Positions 16,567 to 28,137 are shown, numbered from the stretch's first letter. The stretch: DNA of 64,000 bases from Phycicoccus sp. M110.8 (GCF_032464895.1 NZ_JAWDIC010000001.1:372001-436000); one strand, 5' to 3'. The notes: generated by a model not told the origin, from the letters alone. Program-made: numbers and translations.

Positions 16567-17184
16567 ATGAGCGAGGTGCCGGTTCCGCTGCTCGGGGCCC
16601 CGCCCGTCGAGCGTCGCGACGCGGCGCGCAACCGCGAGGCGCTGCTGGTCGCCGCACGCCACCTCATCGACCGCTGTGGCGTCGAGGCCGTGACCATGGA
16701 GGCGGTCGCCCAGGCGGCAGGTGTCGGCAAGGGCACGGTCTTCCGCCGGTTCGAGAGCCGCGCGGGGCTGATGGCGGCCATGCTCGACTTCCGCGAGCAG
16801 GAGTTCCAGCGGCGGGTCCTGTCGGGACCACCTCCGCTCGGACCCGGCGCCCCGGCCATGGAGCGGCTCCTGGCCTTCGGCCGCGAACGCCTCACCTACA
16901 ACGTCGAGGCCGCCCGGCTCATCGAGGCGGCAGGCCGCGTGGGACGCCGCGCGACGGGCGCACGCTCGTTCAGCGCCCTGCACATCGCGCACCTGCTCGG
17001 CGAGCTCGGGGTGACGGGGAACCGCGGCTTCCTCGCGCACTCCCTGCTCGCGCCCCTCGAGGCCGTGGCCCTGGACCGGGCGCGCGGCCCGGAAGCGCTG
17101 GACGACCTACCCCTGGACGAGATCGCCGGCGCCTGGGCCGACCTCGCGCACCGCGTGGTGACCGGAACGCCGGCCGCGTCCTGA
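16567..17184 (+). CDS. TetR-family regulator of the divergent FMN reductase
   Basis: A 205-residue TetR protein with the helix-turn-helix T-M-E-A-V-A-Q-A-A-G-V-G-K-G-T-V-F-R-R-F at about residues 40-60. The C-terminal ligand domain is all-helical and unremarkable. The ATG at 16567 sits seven bases after TAGGAT (16554-16559), so the mRNA is probably leaderless. The gene overlaps the end of the convergent YczE-like gene by 78 bases, a long tail-to-tail overlap. The target is almost certainly the palindrome at 16503-16522. Confidence 0.9.
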   Translation: MSEVPVPLLGAPPVERRDAARNREALLVAARHLIDRCGVEAVTMEAVAQAAGVGKGTVFRRFESRAGLMAAMLDFREQEFQRRVLSGPPPLGPGAPAMERLLAFGRERLTYNVEAARLIEAAGRVGRRATGARSFSALHIAHLLGELGVTGNRGFLAHSLLAPLEAVALDRARGPEALDDLPLDEIAGAWADLAHRVVTGTPAAS

Positions 17185-17886
17185 GCCCGCCGCGACCGAC
17201 CCGGTCCCGTCCGGGGCCGACGAGGCGGTGGTGTCCCGGGTGTCGCCCGGGTGCGGCAGCGGAACGGTGAGCAGTGGCAGGAAGAGCTGCACGACCGGCC
17301 CGATCGCGAGGGCGTAGAGGACGGTGCCGACCCCGACGACGCCGCCCATCGCCCACCCGACTGCGAGCACGGTGAGCTCCAGCGTCGTGCGGACCAGCCG
17401 GACACTCCGGCCCGTCCGGCGCACCAGCCCGGTCATGAGGCCGTCGCGCGGGCCCGGGCCGAACTGGCTGCCGATGTAGAGAGCGCCGGCGAGACCGTTG
17501 AGCACGATGCCGCCGAGCAGCAGGGCCACGCGCCCCGCGAGGGCGTCCGGCCGGTGGAGCAGTGCGAGCGCCTGGTCGGTGGCCAGGCCGATCACCACGA
17601 CGTTGGCGATCGTCCCGAGCCCCGGCCACTGCCGCAGCGGGACCCAGGCCAGCAGGGCCAGCGCCCCGACGACGATGACCACGGTCCCGAAGCTGAGCGG
17701 CAGGTGCTGGGCGATCCCGAAGTGGAAGACGTCCCACGGGTCGAGCCCCAGGCCGGCCCGGACCATCATCGCCATCGACACCCCGTAGAGCACCAGCCCG
17801 ACGAGCAGCTGCACCAGGCGGCGGGTCCGCCGGCCCGCGGCCAGCTGCTGGATCGGGCTGAGGGGTGCGAGGGAGGTCCGGGTCAC
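17107..17886 (-). CDS. YczE/YyaS/YitT-type integral membrane protein
   Basis: A 259-residue protein with about five or six hydrophobic segments; early on it has V-L-Y-G-V-S-M-A-M-M-V-R-A-G-L-G-L-D-P-W-D-V, which I recognise as the YczE family signature. The last 60 residues are hydrophilic and lie inside the overlap with the TetR gene, so the true family core ends earlier. Function of YczE proteins is not settled; divergently arranged MocR regulators (YczR) are known to accompany them. Start is uncertain: GTG 17886 avoids the promoter repeats, GTG 17907 is the alternative. Confidence 0.8.
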   Translation of the reverse strand: MTRTSLAPLSPIQQLAAGRRTRRLVQLLVGLVLYGVSMAMMVRAGLGLDPWDVFHFGIAQHLPLSFGTVVIVVGALALLAWVPLRQWPGLGTIANVVVIGLATDQALALLHRPDALAGRVALLLGGIVLNGLAGALYIGSQFGPGPRDGLMTGLVRRTGRSVRLVRTTLELTVLAVGWAMGGVVGVGTVLYALAIGPVVQLFLPLLTVPLPHPGDTRDTTASSAPDGTGSVAAGSGRGRRSGHHAVREVGPGAGDLVQG

Positions 17887-17897
17887 GTCGCCAAGAA

Positions 17898-17942
17898 TGG
17901 CCTGCACTGGCCTGTTGTCACAGATCCAATTCTGTCAAAGTG
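17898..17942. promoter_or_regulatory. divergent promoter/operator of yczE-like and MocR genes
   Basis: Contains a direct repeat TGGCCTG-CAC-TGGCCTG (17898-17914), an inverted pair ACAGA (17920-17924)/TCTGT (17931-17935), and CAAAGT (17936-17941) seven bases before the MocR GTG as a possible -10. This stretch is clearly richer in A+T than the flanks. MocR regulators bind repeated half-sites in such divergent regions. Confidence 0.55.
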
Positions 17943-17948
17943 GTTCAC

Positions 17949-19400
17949 GTGAGCGCCCGCACCATCGCCGTCAGCCGGCTCGTCCCCCTGCTTCGGCCCG
18001 CGCTGTACGCCTCCCCCGCCTACCGCGGGCTCGCCGACACGGTGCGCCTGCTCGTCGCCGACGGCCGCGTGCCGGTCGGCAGCCGCCTCCCGAGCGAGCG
18101 CGAGCTGTCCGCCGCCCTCGGAGTGAGCCGCACGACCGTCACGCGTGCGTATGCCGAGCTGCGCGACCGTGGCTACCTCACCTCGCGCCAGGGGTCGGGC
18201 AGCGTCACCGCCCTGCCCGGCGACCTGCCGGACACCCGCCAGGGAACGGCCCTGCACCCGCACGACGAGCAGACGGCCGGGGACCTCATCGACCTCACCT
18301 GCGCCTCCATGAGCGCGCCTCCCGGCACGGTCGCGGCCTACGAGGCGGCAGTCACCGAGCTCCCCCGCTACCTCGCCGGCACGGGCTACCACCCGCTCGG
18401 GCTCGCCCGCCTGCGCGAGGCGATCGCGCGGCGCTACACCGAACGCGGCCTCGCGACGACGCCCGACCAGGTCATCGTGACCAGCGGCGCCCTGTCGGGA
18501 CTGGCCCTGGCCTGCCGCGCCCTGCTGGCACCCGGCGACCGGGTCGTGCTGGAGAACCCGACGTACCCGAACGCCGTGGAGGCGGTGCGCCGGGCCGGCG
18601 CCCGGCCGGTCGCCCATCCCCTGGACGCCGCCGGCTGGGCCGCCCCCGCCCTGGACGCGACCCTGCGGCAGACGGCGCCGCGCGCGGCATACCTCATCCC
18701 GGACTTCCACAACCCCACCGGCGCCCTCATGGACGAGGCGGACCGCGCGGCGGTGGGTGCGGCGCTCGCCGGCACCCACACCGTCGCGATCGTCGACGAG
18801 ACGCTGTCCGAGCTGGCCCACGACCCCGACCTGCGCATGCCCCGGCCGCTCGCGGCCCACCACGCGCGCACGGTCAGCCTCGGCAGTGCCAGCAAGTCGT
18901 TCTGGGGTGGGCTGCGGATCGGCTGGGTGCGTGCGCCGCGCGACCTCGTCGCACCCCTCCTCAGCGCCCGGCTCACCCTCGACCTCGGCGCCCCCGTGCT
19001 CGAACAGCTCGTGCTCGTGCACCTGCTCGAGCACCGCGAGGAGGTGCTGGCCCACCGCCGGGACGCCGTGGTGCGCAGCCGCGACGCCCTCGTGGCCGGG
19101 CTGCGGGACCGGCTGCCGCAGTGGCGGTTCCGCGTCCCCGACGGCGGGCTGTGCCTGTGGGTCGAGCTGCCGGAGGCCCTGTCGACGCCGCTGTGCGTCG
19201 CCGCGGACCGGCGCGGGCTCGTGCTGGCGCCCGGGTCGCAGTTCGGGGTGGACGGCGGCATGGACCGCTACCTGCGGCTCCCCTTCACCGGGCACGCGCC
19301 CGAGGTGCTGACCGACGCGGTCGACCGGCTGGCCGCCGCGTGGGACGAGGCCGCCTCCGGGCGCGTCGGCGGCACGCGGCGGCCGCCCCTGGTCGCGTGA
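17949..19400 (+). CDS. MocR-family regulator (GntR HTH fused to aminotransferase domain)
   Basis: A 483-residue chimera. Residues about 15-85 are a GntR winged helix (G-S-R-L-P-S-E-R-E-L-S-A-A-L-G-V-S-R-T-T), and the rest is a fold-type I aminotransferase-like domain with N-P-T-Y-P-N, D-F-H-N-P-T-G and the PLP lysine in L-G-S-A-S-K-S-F-W-G-G-L-R-I-G. These proteins use PLP or a PLP-ligand adduct as effector. Divergence from a YczE-like membrane protein identifies the YczR subgroup by context. The GTG at 17949 is the start that fits the -10 spacing; a nearby in-frame GTG at 17940 is possible. Confidence 0.9.
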   Translation: MSARTIAVSRLVPLLRPALYASPAYRGLADTVRLLVADGRVPVGSRLPSERELSAALGVSRTTVTRAYAELRDRGYLTSRQGSGSVTALPGDLPDTRQGTALHPHDEQTAGDLIDLTCASMSAPPGTVAAYEAAVTELPRYLAGTGYHPLGLARLREAIARRYTERGLATTPDQVIVTSGALSGLALACRALLAPGDRVVLENPTYPNAVEAVRRAGARPVAHPLDAAGWAAPALDATLRQTAPRAAYLIPDFHNPTGALMDEADRAAVGAALAGTHTVAIVDETLSELAHDPDLRMPRPLAAHHARTVSLGSASKSFWGGLRIGWVRAPRDLVAPLLSARLTLDLGAPVLEQLVLVHLLEHREEVLAHRRDAVVRSRDALVAGLRDRLPQWRFRVPDGGLCLWVELPEALSTPLCVAADRRGLVLAPGSQFGVDGGMDRYLRLPFTGHAPEVLTDAVDRLAAAWDEAASGRVGGTRRPPLVA

Positions 19401-19423
19401 CCGGGTCCCGCTAGGGTGCGGCT

Positions 19424-20374
19424 GTGAGCGCCCAGACCCCCGCCGAGCTCGACCCGCTGGACGACCTGCTGCAGACCCTCGACCTCGAGGAGTTAGGCAC
19501 GGCCCGGATCACCGTGGAGGGCGTCGGCGACTCGACGATCGACCTCGGGGAGTCCGGCGCGACCGTCTTCCTCGGGCGCAGCCAGAAGATGCCGCACGGC
19601 CGGGTCTTCGGCGGCCAGGTCCTCGCGCAGTGCATCATCGCCGCCGGCCGGACCATGGCGCAGGTGGACGACGGTGACGGGCCGCGTCGCATCCACTCCC
19701 TGCACGGCTACTTCATGCGGCCCGGCGACGACACCCAGCCGATCCGGTTCGCGGTCGAGCGGATGCGCGACGGCAACTCGTTCTCGACCCGCCGGGTGCA
19801 CGCGATCCAGGACGGGCTGCCGATCCTGTCGATGATCACCTCCTTCCAGGAGCACGCCGGGGGCCTGGACCACCACGACGCGATGCCGCAGGTGCCGGCG
19901 CCCGACGAGCTGCCCTCGCTGACGGAGCGTTTCGGCGGCGTCGACCACCCCGCGGCCAAGCACCTGCTGCGGCGGCCGGTCGAGCTGCGCCACGTGCAGG
20001 GCGACGTCTTCGCCGAGCCGGGCCCGGACCGGGTCGCCCAGCAGGACGTCTGGATGAAGGCGATCGGGCGCCTGCCCGACGACCCGCTGGTGCACGCGGC
20101 CGTGCTCGCGTACGCGAGCGACTACACCCTGCTCGAGTCGGTGCTGCGACGTCACGGCCTGGCCTGGTCCGACCGGCGACTGCGACCGGCCAGCCTCGAC
20201 CACGCCATGTGGTTCCACCGCCCCGTGCACGCCGACGAGTGGATGCTCTACAGCCAGGAGTCCCCGTCCGCCTCCGGCGGCCGCGGCCTGGGCCTCGGGC
20301 GCATCTTCTCGGCCGACGGCACCCTCGTCGCCACCGTCGCCCAGGAGGGCATGGTGCGGGTCAAGGAGTCCTGA
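19424..20374 (+). CDS. tesB: acyl-CoA thioesterase II
   Basis: A 316-residue double hot-dog thioesterase that cleaves medium- and long-chain acyl-CoA. Key stretches are V-F-G-G-Q-V-L-A-Q in the first domain, H-S-L-H-G-Y-F-M-R-P-G, and in the second domain the catalytic-region patterns A-S-D-Y-T-L-L and L-D-H-A-M-W-F-H-R-P. Length is slightly above Escherichia coli TesB because of a charged N-terminus. The GTG at 19424 lies six bases after TAGGGT (19412-19417), a leaderless arrangement. It is convergent with treZ. Confidence 0.93.
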   Translation: MSAQTPAELDPLDDLLQTLDLEELGTARITVEGVGDSTIDLGESGATVFLGRSQKMPHGRVFGGQVLAQCIIAAGRTMAQVDDGDGPRRIHSLHGYFMRPGDDTQPIRFAVERMRDGNSFSTRRVHAIQDGLPILSMITSFQEHAGGLDHHDAMPQVPAPDELPSLTERFGGVDHPAAKHLLRRPVELRHVQGDVFAEPGPDRVAQQDVWMKAIGRLPDDPLVHAAVLAYASDYTLLESVLRRHGLAWSDRRLRPASLDHAMWFHRPVHADEWMLYSQESPSASGGRGLGLGRIFSADGTLVATVAQEGMVRVKES

Positions 20375-20415
20375 CCCGCGTCGGACCGACCGGACCACCC
20401 GCGGGCCCGGCGGCC

Positions 20416-20494
20416 AATCGCGCCGGTTCGGCCACGAATCGCCCCGGTCCCCCGTGCCGCAGGGCGAATCGTGCCGGTTCCGCCACGAATCGCC
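20416..20494. repeat. duplicated 28-bp element with imperfect dyads, tesB-treZ gap
   Basis: Copy 1 at 20416-20443 and copy 2 at 20467-20494 share AATCG(C/T)GCCGGTTC plus (G/C)GCCACGAATCGCC and differ at two positions. Copy 2 with its flank forms an imperfect hairpin (GGCGAATCGTG / CACGAATCGCC, one mismatch). Lying between convergent genes, it may serve as a bidirectional terminator or be a REP-like element. Confidence 0.65.
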
Positions 20495-20514
20495 TCAAGA
20501 CAAGACGGGACCGG

Positions 20515-22354
<1,840 letters not shown>

Positions 22355-22368
<14 letters not shown>

Positions 22369-24946
22369 CGGTCCCAAGGCTGCCATGCCGCACCAGCAGG
22401 GCGACGGGGAGGTCGGCCAGCACCCGGGCCAGCCGGGTCCGTCCGCCGTCGGGCCCGGCCACGACGACGCGACCGGTGACCGCGTCCTGCCACTCGCCCG
22501 CCGGCAGGCTGACCGTCGCGTCACCCCAGCCCCCCGCCGAGGCGAGGCGCCCCGCGAGGCGGGTGGCGACCGCGACGGCACCCGGGCCGTCGGCGTCCCC
22601 TCGCGCGAAGGCGACGGCGTGGGGCGTGGAGGTGGGCACGGCGGCATACGTGCTGTCGGGGCCGGTGAACCACGACGGGCGCTCGCGACGCAGGCGCAGG
22701 ACGGTGGAGGTGACGAGCAGCTTCTCGGCGTCGAGGTCGCCGGGGCGCTCGCCCCGGTCGAGGCGGCCGAGGAGGTCGGCCCGGCGGGCGTAGTCGACCG
22801 GGCGGCGGTTGTCGGGGTCCACGAGGGACAGGTCGACGACCTCGCTGCCCTGGTAGACGTCGGGGACGCCGGGCATGGCGAGCTGGACGAGCTTCTGCCC
22901 CAGCACGTTGGCGCGGAACGACTCGGCAGTGTCAGCGAGCCAGGACTCGACGTGGCGGGCCACCGCGGGGTCGCCGGTCACCCCGTCGACGAACCGGCCG
23001 ACGGCCTTCTCGTATGCCGCGTCGGGGTCGGTCCACGTCGTGTGCAGCTTGGCCTCGCGCACGGCCTTGGTGGCGTATGCCGCCAGCCGCTCGGCGTCGA
23101 TCGGCCAGGCCCCGACGAGCGTCTGCCAGAGCAGGTACTCCGTCGCGGGGTCGAGGAGGTCGGAGCGGTGGGCGGCGGCCAGCTCGCGGGCCGTGCGCAC
23201 CCAGCGCGACCACGCCTCGGCCTGCTCGGACAGCGCCGCCAACCGGGCGCGCACGTCCTCGCTGCGCTTGGTGTCGTGCGTCGACAGGGTCGTCATGGTG
23301 AGCGGCCACGTCGCGAGGCGGTGCGTGGCGTAGTCGTGGAACCCCTGCGGCGTGGTGCCGAGCTCCCCCGGGTCCCCGCCCACCTCGTTCAGACCGGTGA
23401 GGCGGACGTAGCGGTAGAAGGCGGTGTCCTCGATGCCCTTGGCCATCACCGGGCCGGTCGTCTGCTGGAAGCGCTGGACGAACTCGTGGCGCGCGGCCTC
23501 GGAGTCGGCATACGCCTCCTGCAGCCGTCCGCCGCGGGCCAGCTGGGCGACGACCCGCAGGTTGAGGCGGTCGCGCTCGGGCAGCAGGGCGAGGGCGCGC
23601 TCCTCGGCGGCCGTCACCACGTGGCCCTGTGCCTGCTCGGCGGGGACGCCGTCACCGAGGTAGGCGCGGTACCGGTCCATCGCGACGAGCAGCGCGCCCA
23701 GGGCGCGGCGCAGGGAGTCCACGTCGTCCCAGGGCAGGACGTCGCCGACGAGGCGCATCAGCCGGTTGACCTCGGCGGCCTGCACCTCGGCGACGACCTG
23801 CTGCTTGGCCGCGGTGACCATGGCGTGCAGGTCCTGCCGCTCCCCCAGCAGCTCGGCGGACAGCGCCGTGAGGCGGTCGGCGCCGGCGGGGTCGTGGAAG
23901 AGCTGTGAGACCCGGAGCAGGGCGTCGTAGCCGGTGGTGCCGGCACACCGCCAGTACCCGGGCAGCTCCTCCTGGCCCTCGAGGATCTTCTCGGCCACGA
24001 CCCACGCGTCGCCCGTCGCGTCCGCGAGGCGCGCGAGGTAGCCGGCCGGGTCGGCCAGGCCGTCCGGGTGGTCGATGCGGAACCCGTCGACGTGGCCGGC
24101 GGCATACGCCTCGAGCAGCAGGCGGTGCGTCGCGTCGAACACGTCCGGGTCCTCGACGCGGATCGCGGCGAGGGAGGTGACGTCGAAGAAGCGCCGGTAG
24201 TTGAGCTTCGTGCCGCCCTCGCGCCAGTCCGCGAGGCGGTAGTGCTGCGCCGCAAGCAGGTCCGGGAGGTCGAGCTGCTCGGTGCCCTCGGCCACGGGGA
24301 AGGCGTGCTCGTGGTAGCGCACGACCCACTCGTCGCCGTCCGGGCCGCCGTCACGGCTCACCGTGAGCTCCCCGGACTTCACGACCTCCTCGAGCGGGCC
24401 GCCGAGCACGGGCACGAGCACCCGGCCGTCCTCGGCCTCCCAGTCCACGTCGAACCAGTGCGCGTGCGGTGAGGCGGGACCGCCGGCCAGGAGCGACCAC
24501 CACGGGGCGTTGAGCCAGGCCGGTGCCGGCGTGGCCATGTGGTTGGGCACGATGTCGACGACGACGCCGAGCCCGAACAGGGCCAGCGTGCGGCTCAGCC
24601 GGGTGAACTCGCTGCCGCCCGCCTCCTCGTTCCAGCGGGTGTGGTCCACGACGTCGTACCCGTGGGTGGACCCGGGCGCCGGCTGCAGGACCGGGGAGAG
24701 GTAGGCGTGCGAGACGCCGAGGTCGGCCAGGTAGCGCGCCTGCTCGGCGGCTTGGTCGAAGGTGAAGCCGCCGTGGACCTGCAGGCGGTAGGTGGCGGTG
24801 GGGACGATCCGGTCGGGCCCCGGCCGGTGCCTCGCGGCCACCGTCCCGGCCGCCCCCGGTCCGGCCACCCCCGGCCCGGGTGCCCCCGCCCCGGGCGCCG
24901 CCACCCCGGGTGCGCCCGCCCCGGGCGCCCCCGCCGCTGCGGTCAT
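22355..24946 (-). CDS. treY: malto-oligosyltrehalose synthase
   Basis: Converts the reducing-end maltose of a maltodextrin into a trehalosyl unit. The 863-residue product shows the TreY landmarks T-A-T-Y-R-L-Q near residue 45, Y-L-S-P-V-L-Q, D-I-V-P-N-H-M, F-R-I-D-H-P-D-G-L with nucleophile Asp, V-A-E-K-I-L with acid/base Glu and S-T-H-D-T-K-R-S-E-D. The first 35 residues are an almost pure Gly/Ala/Pro/Val repeat with no counterpart in the family and are probably disordered. The ATG at 24946 overlaps the treX stop (ATGA). Confidence 0.96.
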
Positions 24947-27108
24947 CGCCGCACCACCGAGGCTCCTGCCGGCGCACCCGCCTCGACGTCGTGGGGGCAC
25001 CGCAGGACGACGACGCTGCGCGCCTGCGCGGTGACCTGGTCACCCGGGCCGAACACCGTGTCGTCGACCTCCTGCGCGGCCGTGTCGATCTCCGTCGTCC
25101 ACCGATCGCCGTAGTCGGCATCGGGGAGGGTGAAGGCGATCTGCTCGTCGGACCCGTTGAAGAGGATGACGAAGTGGTCGTCGACGATCGGGCGCCCCCG
25201 CACGTCGGGCTCCGGGATCGCCTGGCCGTTGAGGAAGACCGTCATGGCCTGCGCGTAGCCGTTGCTCCACGACGCCTCGTCCATGTGCTGGCCGCCGGGC
25301 TCGAACCACGCGATGTCGCCGACCTCGCTCTCACCGCCGTGGTCGGCCGACCCGGCGAAGAACCGGCGCCGACGGAAGACGGGGTGCTCGGCCCGCAGCT
25401 GCACCAGCCTGCGGGTGAACGCCAGCAGGTCGCGCTGCTCCTCGTCGAGCTCCCAGTCGACCCAGGTCAGCTCGTTGTCCTGGCAGTACCCGTTGTTGTT
25501 GCCCTGCTGGCTGCGGCCGAGCTCGTCGCCGTGCAGCAGCATCGGCACGCCCTGCGAGAGCAGCAGAGTGGTGAGGAAGTTGCGCTGCTGGCGCAGGCGC
25601 AGGGCGTTGATGTCGGGGTCGTCGGTCGGGCCCTCGACGCCGCAGTTCCACGAGCGGTTGTGGCCCTCGCCGTCGTTGTTGCCCTCGCCGTTGGCGTCGT
25701 TGTGCTTCTCGTTGTAGGACACCAGGTCCCGCAGGGTGAAGCCGTCGTGGGCGGTGGCGAAGTTGATCGACGCGATCGGCTTGCGGCTGTTGTGCTCGTA
25801 GAGGTCGCTGGAGCCGGTGATGCGCGACGCGAACTCTCCGAGCGTCGCGGGCTCGCCGCGCCAGAAGTCGCGGACGGTGTCGCGGTACTTGCCGTTCCAC
25901 TCGGTCCACAGCGGCGGGAAGTTGCCGACCTGGTAGCCGCCGTCGCCGACGTCCCAGGGCTCGGCGATGAGCTTGACCTGGCTGACCACCGGGTCCTGCT
26001 GCACGAGGTCGAAGAACGCCGACAGCTTGTCGACCTCGTGGAACTGGCGGGCGAGGGTGGCTGCGAGGTCGAACCGGAATCCGTCAACGTGCATCTCGGT
26101 CACCCAGTAGCGCAACGAGTCCATGATCAGCTGCAGCACGTGCGGGTGCCGCATCAGCAGGCTGTTCCCGGTGCCGGTGGTGTCGTAGTAGTGCGACGCG
26201 TCGCCGTCCACCAGCCGGTAGTAGGCGGCGTTGTCGATGCCGCGGAAGCACAGCGTCGGGCCGAGCTCGTTGCCCTCGGCGGTGTGGTTGTAGACGACGT
26301 CGAGGATCACCTCGATGTCCGCCTCGTGCAGCGCCTTGACCATGCCCTTGAACTCCGCGACCTGCTCGCCGCGGGTGCCGTATGCCGCGTAGCCGTTGTG
26401 CGGCGCGAGGAACCCGATCGTGTTGTAGCCCCAGTAGTTGTGCAGCCCCTTGTCACGCAGGGTGAAGTCGTCGACGAACTGGTGCACGGGCATGAGCTCC
26501 ACGGCGGTGACACCGAGGTCCTTGAGGTGCTGGATGGTCACGGGGTGGGCCATCCCGGCATACGTGCCGCGGATCTCCTCCGGCACCTCCGGGTGCAGCT
26601 CGGTGAGGCCCTTGACGTGCGCCTCGTAGATCACCGTGTCGTGGTACTCGTGCCGCGGGTGGCGGTCCTGGCCCCAGTCGAAGAACGGGTTGATCACCAC
26701 GGAGTACATGGTGTGCGCCCGGCTGTCCTGGGTGTTGGCCTTCTCGGGCTCGTCGCTCGGGTCGTCGAAGTCGTAGGAGAACAGCGACTGGTCGCCGTCG
26801 GCCATCCCGTCGATCGCCTTGGCGTAGGGGTCGAGCAGCAGCTTCGAGGGGTTGCAGCGGTGGCCGGCGGCCGGCTCGTAGGGGCCGTGGACGCGGTAGC
26901 CGTAGCGCTGCCCCGGCTGGAGCCCGTTGAGGTAGCCGTGCCAGACGAAGCCGTCCACCTCGGGCAGGTCGAGGCGGGTCTCGGCGCCGTCGTCGTCGAC
27001 GAGGCAGAGCTCGACGCGGGTCGCCACCTCGGAGAAGACGGCGAAGTTGACGCCTGTGCCGTCGTACGTCGCCCCCAGCGGGTAGGACTTGCCGGGCCAG
27101 ATCTCCAT
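24943..27108 (-). CDS. treX: glycogen debranching enzyme
   Basis: Hydrolyses alpha-1,6 branches of glycogen, feeding linear maltodextrins to TreY. The 721-residue protein has an N-terminal CBM48-like domain (Y-P-L-G-A-T-Y-D-G-T-G-V-N-F-A-V-F-S), then GH13 motifs D-V-V-Y-N-H-T, the nucleophile in F-R-F-D-L-A, acid/base Glu in I-A-E-P-W-D and A-H-D-G-F-T-L. It matches GlgX/TreX length. The ATG at 27108 follows CAAGGA with good spacing, so this is the operon's first gene. With treY and treZ directly downstream, all overlapping, the unit makes trehalose, an osmoprotectant and envelope-lipid precursor in actinomycetes. Confidence 0.96.
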   Translation of the reverse strand: MEIWPGKSYPLGATYDGTGVNFAVFSEVATRVELCLVDDDGAETRLDLPEVDGFVWHGYLNGLQPGQRYGYRVHGPYEPAAGHRCNPSKLLLDPYAKAIDGMADGDQSLFSYDFDDPSDEPEKANTQDSRAHTMYSVVINPFFDWGQDRHPRHEYHDTVIYEAHVKGLTELHPEVPEEIRGTYAGMAHPVTIQHLKDLGVTAVELMPVHQFVDDFTLRDKGLHNYWGYNTIGFLAPHNGYAAYGTRGEQVAEFKGMVKALHEADIEVILDVVYNHTAEGNELGPTLCFRGIDNAAYYRLVDGDASHYYDTTGTGNSLLMRHPHVLQLIMDSLRYWVTEMHVDGFRFDLAATLARQFHEVDKLSAFFDLVQQDPVVSQVKLIAEPWDVGDGGYQVGNFPPLWTEWNGKYRDTVRDFWRGEPATLGEFASRITGSSDLYEHNSRKPIASINFATAHDGFTLRDLVSYNEKHNDANGEGNNDGEGHNRSWNCGVEGPTDDPDINALRLRQQRNFLTTLLLSQGVPMLLHGDELGRSQQGNNNGYCQDNELTWVDWELDEEQRDLLAFTRRLVQLRAEHPVFRRRRFFAGSADHGGESEVGDIAWFEPGGQHMDEASWSNGYAQAMTVFLNGQAIPEPDVRGRPIVDDHFVILFNGSDEQIAFTLPDADYGDRWTTEIDTAAQEVDDTVFGPGDQVTAQARSVVVLRCPHDVEAGAPAGASVVRR

Positions 27109-27214
27109 GTGTGTCCTTGCTGTGGGTCGTGCGGTGGTCCTGCGGTGGTCGGGTCCGTCCACGGAAACCCTAGTCGGGAACCGGCCGCCCGCCACCGCCG
27201 CCCGACCTGTGCCG

Positions 27215-27236
27215 CTAAGCGCCCGCTCAGTAGAGT
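27215..27236 (+). promoter_or_regulatory. TetR-like operator and -10 upstream of SDR gene
   Basis: CTAAGC-GCCC-GCTCAG (27215-27230) is an imperfect dyad directly followed by TAGAGT (27231-27236), a likely -10. It matches 13 of 16 bases of the site at 34184-34199 (CTAAGC-GCTT-GCTTAG) upstream of the acyl-CoA dehydrogenase, suggesting the same regulator. Confidence 0.6.
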
Positions 27237-27295
27237 GCAGCCACGTCCCGGCGCACCGAAGCGTCGCCGACCCGACCCACCACGACGGAGGACCC

Positions 27296-28051
27296 ATGAC
27301 CACCCAGCGCGTCGCAGTCGTCAGCGGAGCAGCCCGCGGCATCGGGGCGGCCACCGCCCTGCGCCTGGCCAAGGACGGGAACGCCGTCGCGGTGCTCGAC
27401 CTCGACGAGGCAGCCTGCGCGGGGACGGTCGACGCCATCACCGCCGCGGGGGGGCGTGCGCTCGCGGTCGGCGTGGACGTGAGCAAGGCCGACCAGGTCG
27501 AGGCGGCCGTGAAGCGGGTGGCGGAGGAGCTCGGGGCCCCGACGATCCTGGTCAACAACGCCGGCATCATCCGCGACAACCTCATCTTCAAGATGACCGA
27601 GGAGGACTGGGACGCCGTCATGGCGGTCCACCTCAAGGGCGCGTTCCTGCTCACCAAGGCCGTGCAGGCGTACATGACGCAGGAGAAGTACGGCCGCATC
27701 GTCAACCTGTCCTCCTCCTCCGCCCAGGGCAACCGCGGCCAGGCGAACTACTCCGCTGCCAAGGCCGGGCTGCAGGGCTTCACCAAGACGCTCGCGATCG
27801 AGCTGGGACGCTTCGGCGTGACCGCCAACGCCGTCGCGCCCGGGTTCATCCAGACCGACATGACGGCAGCGACGGCCGAGCGGATCGGGGTGCCGTTCGA
27901 GGACTTCATCAAGCACTCGGCGTCGCAGATCCCGGTGCAGCGCGTCGGGCAGCCCGAGGACATCGCGGCCACGATCTCGTTCCTGTGCTCGGAGGAGGCC
28001 GGCTTCGTCTCCGGCCAGGTCATCTACGTCGCCGGCGGCCCGCTCGACTGA
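27296..28051 (+). CDS. short-chain dehydrogenase/reductase, FabG-like
   Basis: A 251-residue classical SDR: cofactor motif S-G-A-A-R-G-I-G at about residue 10, N-N-A-G at about 88, catalytic Ser in N-L-S-S-S, Y-S-A-A-K and the PG motif P-G-F-I-Q-T. It resembles 3-oxoacyl-ACP/CoA reductases used in fatty acid metabolism. GGAGGACCC precedes the ATG at 27296. The operator upstream resembles that of the acyl-CoA dehydrogenase operon, which supports a beta-oxidation-linked role; that link is inference. It is divergent from treX by 187 bases. Confidence 0.9.
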   Translation: MTTQRVAVVSGAARGIGAATALRLAKDGNAVAVLDLDEAACAGTVDAITAAGGRALAVGVDVSKADQVEAAVKRVAEELGAPTILVNNAGIIRDNLIFKMTEEDWDAVMAVHLKGAFLLTKAVQAYMTQEKYGRIVNLSSSSAQGNRGQANYSAAKAGLQGFTKTLAIELGRFGVTANAVAPGFIQTDMTAATAERIGVPFEDFIKHSASQIPVQRVGQPEDIAATISFLCSEEAGFVSGQVIYVAGGPLD

Positions 28052-28137
28052 CGTCCTGCGCAACCCCTCGGCCGACCGGCTGACCTCACCCGGGAACGCA
28101 CGCCCGCGCGTCGTTGGCGCGCCTACACTCCGGCCGC

